Shown here: positions 1 to 11,834 of the stretch, piece after piece
Layout of the letters: every line of letters starts with the position of its first letter
Position numbering within the stretch: position 1 is the stretch's first letter
Source of the DNA: Phanerochaete sordida
Taxonomy: Eukaryota; Basidiomycota; Agaricomycetes; Polyporales; Phanerochaetaceae
NCBI GenBank assembly: GCA_019973155.2
Contig: BPQB01000029.1
Coordinates: 124,001-188,000 of the forward strand
DNA length: 64,000 nucleotides
Direction of reading: 5' to 3'
Position numbers and translations under genes: made by a program
The notes under the pieces: model-generated
The model's database searches: none
What the model was told of the DNA's origin: nothing
Seen by the model: only the letters and a program-made list of their open reading frames with translations

Positions 1-3000
1 CCATCGAGGCTTCGGCCAGCTTGGCACGCTTCGAGACGGCCATGTCCAGGAGAGTGCTAAGCAACGCAGAGCTGGTGGCCCGCTCGGGCGAGGCTGCGCG
101 AGAGCTTGCCGCGAGTTGTTCCAGAGCGCAACAAACGAAGACGAGGATGGCGTGAGCCTGTCTCTTAGGTGTGTTGGCGTGCGGACCACGTTCCTCGTCC
201 CTGGGTACTTGGTCAGCATCTCAACGCAGGGCCGCCGGATGAGATACGTACGGAGTTGCTTCGAGGAAAGTGCTGGTTTCAGGCGCGAGCTTCAGCTCAA
301 CGTTGATGAGACGGTGTGCCTCTTGGAGCATCTCGGCGAGCGTCTGCGCATTCTGTCAGACCAGAACACCTCACCCACGCCAATGACGACTCACCCAGAA
401 CTGAACATCCGCACTGTGGCGCCCCAGAGTCGCAAGCGGGAGCGCCAGGGTGGTGACGACGTCTAGTGAGCTTTGGCGCACGACCTTGCTCGAGACCTTG
501 TCCACAAGGAGCAGACAGACCGGGGAGAGGAAGTCGCTCGGACCGAGCACGTCCGCAAGGTGCGCGAAAAAGTGTGTGCGCCGATGCCGCGGGATGTGGT
601 TCGCGGCGTCCGTGAAGATGCGCAAGAATGAGCGCGAGGCGATGGCCAGCGCCAGCTTGTCACCATGCGAAGTCTTGAGAGAATTGGCCATGACAGGGAC
701 AATACCGTCGATAGTCTGGATGGAACTTATCAGCAATAAATTCGAGGACTGCACCAAGGACGCTGACCTTCTGCACCACGCGGAAGCTGTACGTATCATC
801 GCGGTGGAAGACATTCGAGCCCATGAATGTGAAGATGGGCATGACGTTGCGGAGCACGGCGTCCGGCGCGAGGCGCGTGAGCGTCGCCATGAGGAGCAGC
901 GCCTGGTTGAACGTCTGCGGGTTCTCTGACACTCGTATGAGCTCAACGAGGACGTCCAGGCGGACGTTGGCGCCAGAGAGCGAGACACCGTCGGGGATGT
1001 TGACGGCGGCGTTCTCGAGCGCGGACATGAGGAGCTGCTCGGCGTAGGTCTTCTCGGCCGACGAGGACGAAGTGTCGTGCACGACCTTGCTGAGGGTCTC
1101 GAGCAGACAAGAGACGAGGTCGAGAGAGCCTGGCAGCGGCTTCGAGCCGAGGATCTCGCCGAGGAAAGAAAGCAGGGAGTAGACACCAGTACTCCGACTG
1201 CGTGATCAAGGATGAGCTGGAGGACCTAGCGAGCAGGAAAGATACACACCTGTCGACCTTGGCGCGCTTGGTAGCACGCTGATCCACGACGTTGGGTTGG
1301 AGGGTCGACAGAAGGTCAATAATGACATCCACGTCGGCCAGGACAGCACTAAGAAGGACTCTGCAGTCGCTCGCCTGCAACTAGGTCAACAAATCGTCAT
1401 CACACGAGGCTGAAAAAAAGAAAGACTCACAACGTCGGCATGCTCTTGCCCTTGCTCGAGCAGCACCTTGCACAGCTCAACCTTGCGCTCGACGCGCAGC
1501 TTGGCGAAGAGTCCACTCTGCAGCTTGGTCGCCAGCACCGCCCTCGCCGCGGCAGGCGCGTCGTTCTGGAAGTAGTGCCGGACGACCTTGAGGTACGCGT
1601 TCCACGGCTTATCAGAGCGCTCGTGGAGGAGGTCGGCGGCAGTCGCGTCGAAGGCCGCAAGGACGAGGCCCTGGAGCGCCTCCGCGTCTGCGCCCGCGCC
1701 GGCCAGCTCGCCCGCAGCGAAACGCTCTGCGACGGGCAGGAGCATCTGTGCCTTCGCGGGCGCCGCGACCTGTTCGAGGCTGCGAAGAAGCGCGAGCTGC
1801 ATCGGGAGGAGTGCGCAGCTCGTGACGTGCGCGAGCAGGAAGCATACGACTCGCTGCTTGTAACCGGCATCCTTCTTCGGCTCGCTGCGCACCGGGAGCA
1901 GCTGCTGTTGGTGCAGAATGCGCAGGTACGAGGCGTCGTTGACGAGATGCTCGTGCGAGGCGTGCACGGCTTGGATGTACCGGTTGAAGTCGGACCAATC
2001 GAGGTATTGCAGATCGACTGGAATAGTGTCAGACTTCGATGAAATTTGCAAGATAAAGATATACGAGCACACTGACCAGAGCTGGCACCGTAGATCGCAT
2101 CAAACGCATACACCGCACTCGGGCTACTCGCCTGCGCAAGGCGCACGAGCGCCGCAACGCACTCAAGGGCCGCCTCGCGGAGGCGCCGCTCGGGGAACTG
2201 CACCGCGACGAGGAGCGCCGGGAGCACCGTCTGGAAGTCCACGAACCGCTCGGTCGAGTAGTGCGCCTCGAGGAACGCCGCGGCGTGCTTGAGCGCGGCG
2301 TAGCGCACGGACGCTGCGACGGGCGCGAGCCAGAGGCCCGCCAGGAAGCGCAGCGCGTCGTCGCCGATGCTCACGAAGAGCGCGGTCACGAGGTTGGATG
2401 CGAGGCCCGGCGGCGCGCCGCCTGCGTTGACGAGCGCGTACAGGCGCCGTGCGAGCGTGACATACTGTGCGCCGGACGTGCCGTCCGCGGCTGGTGCGAG
2501 CCAGTTCAGCTGGCCGGCAGGCCGTGAGATGCGCGAAAGGAGCGCGAGGATCGCGACCTGCAGCCGGTGGAAGGTTGCGAGCTTGTTCGGCTTCAGCACA
2601 ACGGCGGTGCTGAGGGAGGCGTCGTGCAGGAACTACAGATGAATGGGTATATGCGCTGGATTTCAAGGAAAAAGGCGACTCACGACTTGCAGATCGTTAG
2701 AACCCCGCATGAAGTCCTCCAACTTGTCCAAGCTCTCCAGCTTCATCGCGTTGACGATCTTGTGCGCAACATCGACCTGGCGCTCGCCGCTGAGGTTGCC
2801 GAGCAGTGCACGGCACACGAGATACGCCAGCGCCCGTGCGTGCGCATCGCTCGCATTGAGACGCTCCAGCAGGAACTCGAGGTGCGCCGCGTACGCCGGC
2901 GAGCCAACGACGTTCTCCGCGATCTTCGCCGCGAGGGTGACGTTCGCCTTCGCGAGCGCCTCGGTCGCGCCGTAGCCGTCCTCGGCGCCCGCAGGCTTCT

Positions 3001-5050
3001 GTGCCTGCTCCCAGCGGAGCGCGTCGACGGCGCCGCCGAGGAGCTCGAAGCGCCCCAGCTCCTCGCTCGCCTCGATGACCTCCCACACGAGCGCAGCCGT
3101 GCGCTGCCGCGGCTTGCTGTGCAGGAGCAGCGGGAAGAATACGTGCTGGAAGACCGCGGTCGTCAGTGTGCCAGCGTCCGGCAGGGCGGCAACGGCGGGA
3201 TAGAGGTGCCCCGCGATGAACGTGAGGTGCGCTTTGATGACGGTGCGGCTCGGCGTTGCCTGCGCGTGCAGGACCTGCGCGACGGTCTCGAGGTATTCGG
3301 AGGGGTTCTCGAGCACAAGCGGGAGGAGTGCGGCTGGCTTCGAGTACAGAGCTTCGACGATGGAGGCGTGGGTGTCTTGGACACGGGCAAGTAGTGCTGA
3401 CCGCGTCGAGGCCTGGAAGGACAGATGTCAGCGCTATCGTACTCTTAAAGCTAAAATATTACTTACAAGTTCCGACGAGGACAGATCGCCCTTCTCGAGC
3501 TTCTCGTACAGCTCGCGGACGGCGATGACACGTACAGACGCGTCTGCGCTGGTCGATGCGACAACCATATCGGCATCCTGCGCGGCTTCAGCGCCACCAG
3601 AAAGGTCCACCGAGAGCGAGATGAGCAGCTGCTCGAGCGCGTCGCGGTTCTCCCCTGCATCCTTGAGAGCAGCCTCAAAGCATGCCTGCAGGGTCTCGGG
3701 ATGGCGCTGCTGGATGTGCACGAGGAGCGACCTGGCGCAAGCACGCGTCGCAGACTCGGCGTCCTCAACTTGCATCTGCTCGATGAGAGCGTCTGCCAGC
3801 GCGCGGACGACAGACAGCGGCACCGCCTGGTATGTGACGAGCGCAGTCAGGATTTCCGCCGCGCGCTCGTCGTCGAGGCGGCCTGCAAGGGCTTGTGCGA
3901 CGGGGCTGACAAAGCGCTCCGTGCCCGCAAAGCGCAGCGCGTCGCAGAGCTCTTCCGCAACGCCAGGCAGGCGCGAGACCGTCTTCACGACGGATTTTGG
4001 AAGTGGCGCCGCGGCCTCTGCTGGCTGCGACGCGCAGATGCTCGCGAGCGTGCGGATGAGTTGTTTCGTCGACACGCGAGCCGCGCACGCGGAGGCGGTT
4101 TTGAGGAGGGCGGAGAGCGCTTTCGGGGCGAGCGGCGTCGTGTGCGCGAGCGCGGAGAGAAGCAGGTACGACGAGAGCACGACTTCGCTGACGACTGCGT
4201 TTTTTGCACTTTCGAGCTCGAGCTCGGCGCAGAGCTGCAGGGGCTCGACGGCCGCCGGGAGGACCCAGGCGAGCGTGCCTTCGTCCAAAGGCCCCGCGCG
4301 GAGGTCGCGCATGCGCTTGACGAAATCCATGAGCGTTCCGGCATGAAAGGCGACGAGGGCGCGGTGCACGCCCGCCACGCCTGGCGTCTTAACTGCAGCC
4401 AAGAGCAGGCCTCCAACGAAACGTGCGAGGTCGGTGTTCGTAGGCTTCAGCATGAGCTCGACCAGAGCATTGTGCGTGAGAGGCGCGGACGTGGACTTGT
4501 AGGGCAGGAGCGCAGCAAACGCAGATTTTTCTCTGTGACTATGTCAGGATGTGCGCGAGAATGGCTAGCAGGGCACGCACGAGATGTGCAATATCGACAG
4601 CATTTTTGCGAAGTGCGGGGACTCCTGGTACGGCAAGAACAGTGCAAGGACGGCCTCCACATTAAACTCGTGGACGCGGAATCGTCGGACAAGCCATTCG
4701 ATAATCTTGCCAGTAGGTGTCTCGAGGAGGTAGGGCCCAAGCAAGGGCAAGAACGAGTTCAGGCTCGCATTGAGCCGGGCGTTCGCCTCGGCATTTTGGA
4801 GGGTCCGGTCTGTCGCCTTCGCGGCGTCCGAGAAGAGGGCATCTTCGTAGGCAGACAGCGCAGGCTCTACCGTGCGCAGACGGAAGAAGGCGTTGACAGC
4901 GAGCGCATGTATGGACTCGAGGTCGTGGTGGTCGGCTTCGCGGGCGGTGAAGAGGTAGGACGCGGTGGGCTTCCGACGTGTGCGGTCAACGAGGAGAGAG
5001 CTGTTGAGCGACGCAGACTGTGCGAGCTGCTGCGCGAGTGAGGAGGTCAT
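1..5050 (-). CDS. UTP10: UTP10, U3 snoRNP / SSU processome HEAT-repeat protein (3' end cut off by window edge)
   Basis: Large scaffold protein of the t-UTP module of the small-subunit processome, needed for pre-18S rRNA processing in the nucleolus. The start at 5050 gives MTSSLAQQLAQ, the usual UTP10 N-terminus; an in-frame Met at 5089 is less likely. The stretch EWLVRRFRVHEFN follows about 100 residues in, which is diagnostic of the family. The rest is helical HEAT-like sequence, and near 700-850 a PIFTFMGSNV segment followed by NHIPRHRRTHFF marks entry into the conserved BP28 C-terminal domain. At least six short introns interrupt it (about 4530-4582, 3415-3466, 2640-2690, 2030-2085, 1385-1430, 1200-1250, and probably one near 700-780). 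Roughly 1,500 residues are present against about 1,800-2,000 for fungal UTP10, so only the last few hundred are missing. Many long antisense frames are shadows of this GC-rich gene. Confidence 0.93.
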
Positions 5051-5251
5051 GAGAGGCGTGCCAGCCTGCTGGAGAGGGTATGAAGTCAAGGTCTCGAGAC
5101 CGTCTTCACTTTCGGTTTACAGAATGGGCGCTTAGCAAAAAGCTGCCCGCTTCACGTGAGAGCCACGTGGACCGGCCTTGGGAGCCGTAGGCCGGTATCG
5201 CGACGAAATGTCTGAGGCGGGGGCTTTGCAAGTTGCCACATGCTCTTTTCG

Positions 5252-6969
5252 TCAGAGAGCTGGCGTCGCTATTTCTACGCTACCCAGAAAATATTCCGAC
5301 CCCGCGCCATTCAATATCTCGTCAGGTTCTTCCAGTCCAAACACCCTCTCCCATTTCCTCCATGGTTCCTGCCCCGCTACGAACGACGCGCCAGTCGCCC
5401 AGTACACCCACGCTTCCACTCGCTCGCTGACGATGCCCCCCAAGAGCACAAGGTATGTCGCCACGCTTGAGAGCTTCGCTTCCCTCTCTGCGTCGATGGC
5501 ATGCTGCTCCGGTATCTCGAGCCCTGGGCGACCTTGTCGCAGCTGTTCCGGAAGCTGAAGCTTTCGGAGCTTCTGGGCCATGGTCGTCGAGCTCCTCGCC
5601 TGCTGCTTGTCCGAGTCCCTCGTGTCAGAGAAGACTTCTCGGAAGAGCTCCTCGGATGAGACGTGGCAGCAGCCAGACGTCTGACACAGGAGCCATGCAT
5701 GTGCGAAGGAAGGTGCAGTGAAAAGGGCCGTGAAGAACGCTGATGATAAGTACGAGATTATCAAGTGGCGAGTCTCCTCGCTTGTCGCGTCGGGGCTGAA
5801 TTCGTTCGTAGGAATAGTTGGGTCCCCAGCGATGAGCGTGATCTTGATCTCAGTTTCGTGGACGCGCTCTCGAAGGAATGCCTCGACTCGCCGCCGCGCG
5901 AACGCCTCGGCCCACATCTCGGACTGCCATCCTACGCCTCCGCCTTTCCGCGTCTTGCCAGCCAAACCGTCCACTACAGGCCGCGGATCCGGCTTCGCGT
6001 ACACGCACAGGCCTTTCCGGTAGTGCAAGCGCCACGCTTCGTACAGGATCCGCGGCGTGGAGACGAAGAGAACGAATGGCTGCAGGAGAAGCGACCATAG
6101 GAAATTGCGAGACGTCCATGGTAAGCTTGTCGTTGGCGTCAGAAATGCCGCGAGTTTGAGAGGGCCGACGCCAGGTTCTCCGGGAGGCATTGCGGTGTGC
6201 AAGAGCACGCGTACTCGCGGCATGGGCGGAGGCGTGTCTGGCGCGGATCGACTGGGCGCTGTGGGCATGTTGACGGAGACGCGATAGTAACCCGAGCGGT
6301 CGTTGAAGGGCGAGACGTGGAACTCGCGTGGAAACGTCCACTCGTGGGTAAATCTGTAGAGCGAAAGGTGAACACATCTTCATGCTGCATGTACGACTCT
6401 TCTAACCCTTTTGGCAAAGAGACATCTTGCGCGGAGGATGTTGCTAATACATGGACGTGCCGTTCGCCGAAGGTGTTGTGTATCTGGACGGTCTTGTGAG
6501 GTAGCCAAGGAAGAGTAGACGCCGCACTCACCTCGAGGACGACCACCCACGGCTCGCCTCCGTGCGCGTAACAGAAGTACACCGTCAGCGGGTTAATCCC
6601 CTCGAATCCACAGTAACTCGTCATCGTGAGCATCCACGCATCCTCCATCTCTCCAGAATCCAAACCCCTCTCCCTCAACACCCCTCCCAACTTGCGCAAA
6701 ATGCTCTGCTCGCCTCCCGGCGTGAGGTATGCTGTCGCGCGGAGGCCAGCGATCCGCGCGTGTATGCCACCATAGCCGAAAAGCCAGCCGCGCGCGAGGT
6801 CGAGGGCGTGTGCCTCGAGCGCACGCAGCGATACAAGCACGAAGAGCGTCGGGTAGGCGAAGGTGTGCGTGGCGGTCGTGGGGAGCAGCCGCGTATGCGT
6901 CACCTTGCTCGGCACGATGTACGCGCTTGGCACTACAACACGAGGACCTGGTGTAGACGTGGCGCGCAT
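5252..6969 (-). CDS. DUF1365-family membrane-associated protein
   Basis: Conserved protein of unknown reaction; bacterial relatives often sit beside fatty-acid cyclopropanation genes, so a lipid role is possible. Family hallmarks in order: PSKVTHTRLLP near the N-terminus, WLFGYGGI, DAWMLTMTSYCGFEGINPLTVYFCY, HNTFGERHVHVL, THEWTFPREFHVSPFNDRSGYY, then a hydrophobic stretch with PRILYEAWRLHYRKGL, and GGGVGWQ. Two introns are clear: a 48 nt in-frame intron between VVVLE and IHNTF, and one of about 54 nt (about 6363-6416) before the FTHEWTFP segment. The C-terminal third has two further likely membrane segments (LIISYLSSAFFTALF and VATYLVLLGGIV). The Met at 6969 is the only in-frame ATG, but the frame stays open and hydrophobic upstream (LVAALAVLSAISF), so a small upstream exon with the true start is likely. 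It ends 200 bp from the UTP10 start, in the same orientation. Confidence 0.85.
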
Positions 6970-8070
6970 GAAGGATATGGCGGACAAGACCGCTAGAGCA
7001 GCGACCAGTATATGGGGTATAAGCGGTCCGGCCCTATGTGTTGGATGGCGGGGCTGTTGCTCGGGCCTCGAGGACGTCAGTGCGCAGCCTGCTCGCTACA
7101 TATTTGGAGTGCTAACTGATGGCGTCTGACCAGCGAGGTACTACAAAGCGGTAGTTGGATTGCCCCGCAGGACCGTCAGCTTCCAATCAGCGAGCTAGGG
7201 TACAGCACTGTAATCTAGGGACCAAGCTTCAAGCTCAAGCTCCAAGTGCCCATTGAGAGTTCGTGACGTGCTATTATCTATAGGTATGCGCCGCATGCGA
7301 GGACCGGAGCTGCATGTGCCTCATATCGCTTGTGGCGGTGTGCACTATAGGGGCGTACGGTATAACGTCAAGGTGACAAATCTAAACGGGAAGCCCCCAA
7401 GGCAAGTATATGTATGATAGGGAACCCGCGCAATATCATCCACAGCGCCTCGACAGCGCCTCGACAAGGAGGCCTGGCGCATGGCAGACGACAAAGACGG
7501 CGGCCGAGTCTGCTAGAGCGGCGATGGTGACGACTATGAAGAACAATATTGGCGGTGACGGCCTGCAAGCTCGATGGTAGGTCGCGACTGGAGGAGAGAA
7601 GACTGATATGTTCCGTACAGACATTCATGAGTATTCATTCCGCTTTCTTCCCGCTCTTCTTCGCACCTTCATCCGATGCTCCGTTTCCCGAACCTCGTCT
7701 TATGCTTTTACTCTTTCCACCTTCCAATCCATATACAAGGACGCCGGCGCTCGCTCGTGTACTTAAAGGCCTCAAGCTCTCGGGACTGATCGAACTACAC
7801 CACACCCCAATGTCCTCTACAACGATTCCGCTCGGCAAAGTTTCCGCTTTGGGTGGCGCTTTGGGCTCTAGCAATGTCAGTACACGCCTCTTCGCTAACT
7901 CCATTCGCTGGTAACATGCGTAGGCCTTGCAGCCCAGTACCACTCCGCGTTGCGCACAGGTCGGAGGCTCTCACAAGTCTGCCCAGTACAGCGGCGATGT
8001 ACGCACTTTCTGAATTACTGTCATACGCCGTATTCTCAAATGGTGATTGCCGGCGGCTGCCGTGCTTCAG
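6970..8070. other. Intergenic, no supported gene
   Basis: About 1.1 kb. On the minus strand two open stretches, 7635-7943 (102 codons, Lys/Ser-rich end) and 7436-7624 (containing a hydrophobic run FFIVVTIAALADSAAVFVV), could be fragments of a small membrane protein, but I cannot join them by clean splice sites or recognise a family. An 11-bp unit agcgcctcgac is repeated back to back near 7443-7464. A segment near 7340-7390 recurs in degenerate form near 9915-9965. Confidence 0.4.
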
Positions 8071-8552
8071 ATGGATTCAGTCGACTACACATTGGCCACT
8101 GGCAAGCAATTGCCCGATGACCATGACTCGTGGTTGGGGTACTGTGACCCCTCATCGCAACACCCTCACACCTTTGGCCATGATGCGGATCCATATAGTG
8201 CCAGCATAACCCATCCAAATTCCCTGCCGCCCTCTCATGTTGCGTGCAGCCTTTTGACATCCTCAGAGTCGTGCAAGCAGGAGCGATATGTGCACTCTGC
8301 TGGTACCGAACGCCGCGGCGGCCCTCATGATGATACGAAGGTCACTTCACTGTGCTGTACATGCAATTTTCCTCTTTACTGACAGGCGTCTAGTGTTCAA
8401 ACAAATGCCATTCAGGCCAGACGAGGAACCCTTATCCTCGCGATGCGCGCGCTCGAGACGCGTACCGCACATCCAAGAATCCTTCCTATCGTACTCCTGT
8501 AGGTGCTTGGCTGCACATAATTGATTGCATGCTAAGTTGAGGGCTACAGAAA

Positions 8553-9356
8553 GTGGAGCGGTGGGATTCCAGCTTCGAATCTAATTGCGCACCACCGTCG
8601 TCGAGCAGCACTGGCGAGTCCAGCTTGCTGAACAGCCAGGATTACCAAGCTAGCTACCCCAATGGTTCATGGCTCAACGATCCGACGAAGCAGACGTTGG
8701 AACCAGAGCCGTTTCTCCCCCTCGATAGTCTGGCGCTCGGTTCTAGCCTTGAAGAGTTGGTACACGTCCGCCAGCAGATCCACACGGCGTCCAAGAGTAC
8801 CAAGGTATTTGTGGAGCTAGTGCCGATATCTTTCGCGCCCCTCGGCACCGCGGTGCACCTGAGTAGTGTACTCCAGAATGGTCGGAATGCAACGGCTACA
8901 GTGCTTGAGACGTGGAAGTCAGAGCCGGCTGTCCACTGCCCTGACGACGTCGGGCAGAAGATACAGCTAAGACTCCACGTGAGTCTTCTTTGGTGCTCCT
9001 GGCTGGCATATCTCATCCACCTCTCGAAGTGGCCAGGATATCGTCCCCAAGTCAGGGCACTCAACATCAAGGACTTCACGAAGGACGAGAACCTTGTGAC
9101 GAAGGACAAGCTGTTCCAGAGGGTGCGCGGCGCCATCAAAGACATGATGCAGGTCAGCCCGACTCGAATTGATTATCTCGTATCTACCCAGCTCAACGTT
9201 ACGAAACAGGAGCTCGAGCAATTCACTGTCGATCCGCAACAATCGTGCTGGCGTGTAGGAAAAGAAGGCTATCAATTCGAGGACGTCTTCCTGGTTTCTG
9301 TCGAACGGAGGTCGAAGGGAAGTTGGCAGCCAGAGGTCTATGTTCGGAACAAGTGA
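8553..9356 (+). CDS. WS1: divergent member of the WPGY/SWQP small-protein family, with N-terminal extension
   Basis: Unknown function. The family frame is seen in the last two exons: exon 9030-9152 opens with WPGYRP, and exon 9210-9356 carries VFLVSVERRSKGSWQPEVYV. Introns 8979-9029 (51 nt) and 9153-9209 (57 nt) are in frame, so the genomic frame reads straight through; removing them gives 231 residues from the Met at 8553. The N-terminal exon is unusual, Ser/Gln/Leu-rich, and lacks the clear FH-x-F and VPQ motifs of other members. The gene may start earlier: a coding-looking frame from the ATG at 8071 (LPDDHDSWLGYCD...) and a short exon ending near 8511 (SKNPSYRTP) could be spliced on through an acceptor near 8549. 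The segment LVTKDKL resembles LITKGRL of WS4 and WS6, so it may belong with them. The last two exons are secure; the 5' part is tentative. Confidence 0.75.
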   Translation: MERWDSSFESNCAPPSSSSTGESSLLNSQDYQASYPNGSWLNDPTKQTLEPEPFLPLDSLALGSSLEELVHVRQQIHTASKSTKVFVELVPISFAPLGTAVHLSSVLQNGRNATATVLETWKSEPAVHCPDDVGQKIQLRLHVSLLWCSWLAYLIHLSKWPGYRPQVRALNIKDFTKDENLVTKDKLFQRVRGAIKDMMQVSPTRIDYLVSTQLNVTKQELEQFTVDPQQSCWRVGKEGYQFEDVFLVSVERRSKGSWQPEVYVRNK

Positions 9357-10154
9357 TACGTTTACCATGGCTGAGCCTGATGTATGCTTATGTTTTGTCG
9401 CTGCTTCGGCTGATTTGGCGGGCCCCGGTGACCCGAGTCAACTGAAGAAGGTGTTCTAGAATATGGGCGGCTCCTCTCCACATCTTAGGCTCTGTAGGGT
9501 GTAGAATATTATATAGGCTTCTGTAGGCGCGATACGCCATCGCGGCGTTTCGTAGGTATCTGTAGGCGGTGTAGATAGACTGGTGTATACTATTTAGGCT
9601 AACTATATCGATATGGAAACCTATGTACTGTCAGGTAGGACGGTGTGCTTTGCTGTAGCGCTGTCCTAGCTACTGCCCCAAATATCGAATGAAATCAGAC
9701 CGCCGATTGGTGATGATGTGCTCGCACACCATGGCACTCGAGCTTTGCCTCTCGACTGCGTCCCACCTTGTGAGCTATCGAGCTTGAGCTGCCAATGTAG
9801 CTTCACGGACGACTGAATGCCGTCCCTGACTTCTCACGAAACACGTCCTTGCTTCAGCTTGATTTGGGTTCTATGAAGAGCCTAAAGGCCACATTATCAC
9901 AAGAAGTTAGCATGAGCACTATAGGCATACAGTAAAACGTCGAGGTCACAAATCGAAATCAGAACTTTTCCTGTCGACCCAAGTACAGATAACTTCGCTG
10001 CACCAGGCAGCATGAATAGAACTTCGAATATAGTACATACTGAACAAGATATTAGGGTGCGGGTCGTACTGCTACAGCTCGAACGAATATTGGGCTGTTG
10101 TGCCGCCGGCAGCAGTCTATATATTCAATACTTCCCCTCGCCATGGACCACCGT
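9357..10154. other. Intergenic between convergent WS1 and WS2
   Basis: About 0.8 kb, AT-richer than the genes, with no supported ORF. Near 9485-9590 the word tctgtagg occurs three times (degenerate short repeats). The stretch near 9915-9965 matches one near 7340-7390 (cactatagg followed by a shared aacgtc, aggt and cacaaatc pattern). Confidence 0.5.
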
Positions 10155-10760
10155 CTAATCCACAACCCAGCTCAGAAGGGGCTGCCATGACCCCTCAGAC
10201 ACGTGGTGTAGCTCGACAAGGATAATTCTGCTCGACGACCGTCTGGTGACGTCCCATTCCGGTCTGGTGCAGCGAACGTCCTGATGATCCTGTGAAGGCC
10301 AGTTTCAACACGATATAATCAGTATGGAAAGCCAGTTGAACGCACATGCAGGAATCTGGCGATTGCAGTCGCTATGCGCTGCTCCAGCTGCCACAGCATA
10401 ATAGGTCCAAACGACCCGTCGTTGCGGCGTTCGCGAACGTTGATCGGCGCCGACCACGGTGGGAAGCCAGGCATCTACTCAGTAATTAACGACCCAACCA
10501 CAAAGTATGCAGGTATCATGCTTACGTCGAGCCTTAACGTGATCCTAAAAGTCCTCTCGTCGGTGATGACTATTGGCGCGTTGTATTCCGGACAATTCGA
10601 AGGAGCGGCTCTGAGACTCGCGCCCTGCGCGATGCTTATATTCATGGGGAATACGACCGCGGGTCTTCGAACGTATGTCGCAGACCTCACGTAAATTCTC
10701 TGTGGGATTATAAGCCCGTCTGAGCCGCGAGCGATAACGTTCATGAACGAGTGGTAGTCT
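10155..10760 (-). CDS. WS2: WPGY/SWQP family member (first exon not placed)
   Basis: Read on the minus strand: an exon from about 10760 to 10526 starting DYHSFMNVIARG and carrying GLIIPQRIYV and FRITLRLD; intron 10525-10475; exon 10474-10346; intron 10345-10290; exon 10289-10155 ending LVELHHVSEGSWQPLLSWVVD and a TAG. The helix exon begins MPGFPPW instead of the usual WPGY, a visible change at the most conserved tryptophan. Its C-terminal helix (EQRIATAIARFLH) is preserved, and both late introns are phase 0 at the family positions. The first exon, usually only a few codons, is not certain; the acceptor near 10761 does not fit the usual phase. About 165 residues are placed. It lies on the same strand as WS3 and converges on WS1. 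Closest in appearance to WS3. Confidence 0.78.
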
Positions 10761-11834
10761 CTGTCTCGGTTACTGTTTCCGGCCTAAACAAAGTTGTGAA
10801 CCAGCATGTCGGCGCATTTCTCTGCAGTGCTGAAGTATCTCGATGCTCACCATGTATCCTAATGTGGGGTTGTGCTGTGCCCAGAGGATACGCTAACGCA
10901 GCTTATATGCCTGTCCTACTATGCAACGCTGGCCACCAGAAAGCCCTCACATCGTCATCTTCCAGGATTATTGGAGGACCAGTGGACAAAGCATGTCTTC
11001 GTCGCGACAGAGAATCCCAGGTATCTGCATGCCCGGTTGGTAAAGAGCAAAGGATATCTGTCTACTGGAATGATGATGTGCAGATCTGCGAGGCCCGGGC
11101 GATTGGATCCCGGAGGACACAAGCCATAAGCGTGCCCTCCCGAGGCATACGACGACCAACTCAGGATTTCGTGCCTGCACGCCGGAGGCTAAAGCCAAAT
11201 TCTAGCGTAAATCCAAGGATATCTGGAGAACCGCACCCCCGCACTCCGAGGCCCGGTGACGTACGAAGCGCGTCCCGCTTACGCCACACGCCGAGTTGCT
11301 ACAGCAACTTTAGAATTCAACCCGCAGCCGCGTTCTGCGAGAGGGCCGCGACGGCGGGCGCACCAGCGCTGCATACGCACTAGGCCGCATTTCTGACTGG
11401 ATAACGCGTTTATTTTCGCGCAGATATCCTTTGGCGCAGGGACGGCGTCGGGGAACGCGCCAGACCGCGTCGCCGTTGAACGGGCGCTTGCGCCACGTCC
11501 CGTTTTGCTCATTTCGTCACTCCCGGGTGCGTCGTCTATTCGGGCCGACGATGATTGCGTGCATATATCCCGCACATCATGATACTAGGTTTCTGACTGC
11601 GCTTCCAGTGGATACGCTGCGCGCGCTCGGCGGGTCGGACGCTCCGCCGCTTCCGTCGTCCACAAGTCCGCACTTCCGCGCTCCGTGCATAGGCGGCATT
11701 ATTTCCGCAGAATCGCATTCACATAGGCATACAGATCAAGAATTACGAGACCAATCAGCCGTGGTATAAGGTCGCGAACTGGAATCCCGTCCAGCTGCCG
11801 CAGTATCCCTTCGACGACGCTCAAAGTGGACGCT
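10761..11834. other. Intergenic between WS2 and WS3
   Basis: About 1.1 kb, GC-rich from 11200 on. A plus-strand frame of 210 codons (10751-11383) is open but has no recognisable domain and starts over the WS2 coding exon, so I do not call it. This stretch should hold the WS2 promoter and first exon. Confidence 0.4.

Noticed and set aside
3216..5041. Plus-strand open frames of 376 and 446 codons
   Set aside because: They are antisense to UTP10 exons, Arg/Glu-rich by codon mirror, with no domain; typical shadows in GC-rich DNA.
10751..11383. 210-codon plus-strand ORF
   Set aside because: Overlaps the WS2 coding and promoter region, no recognisable motif, composition not coherent.
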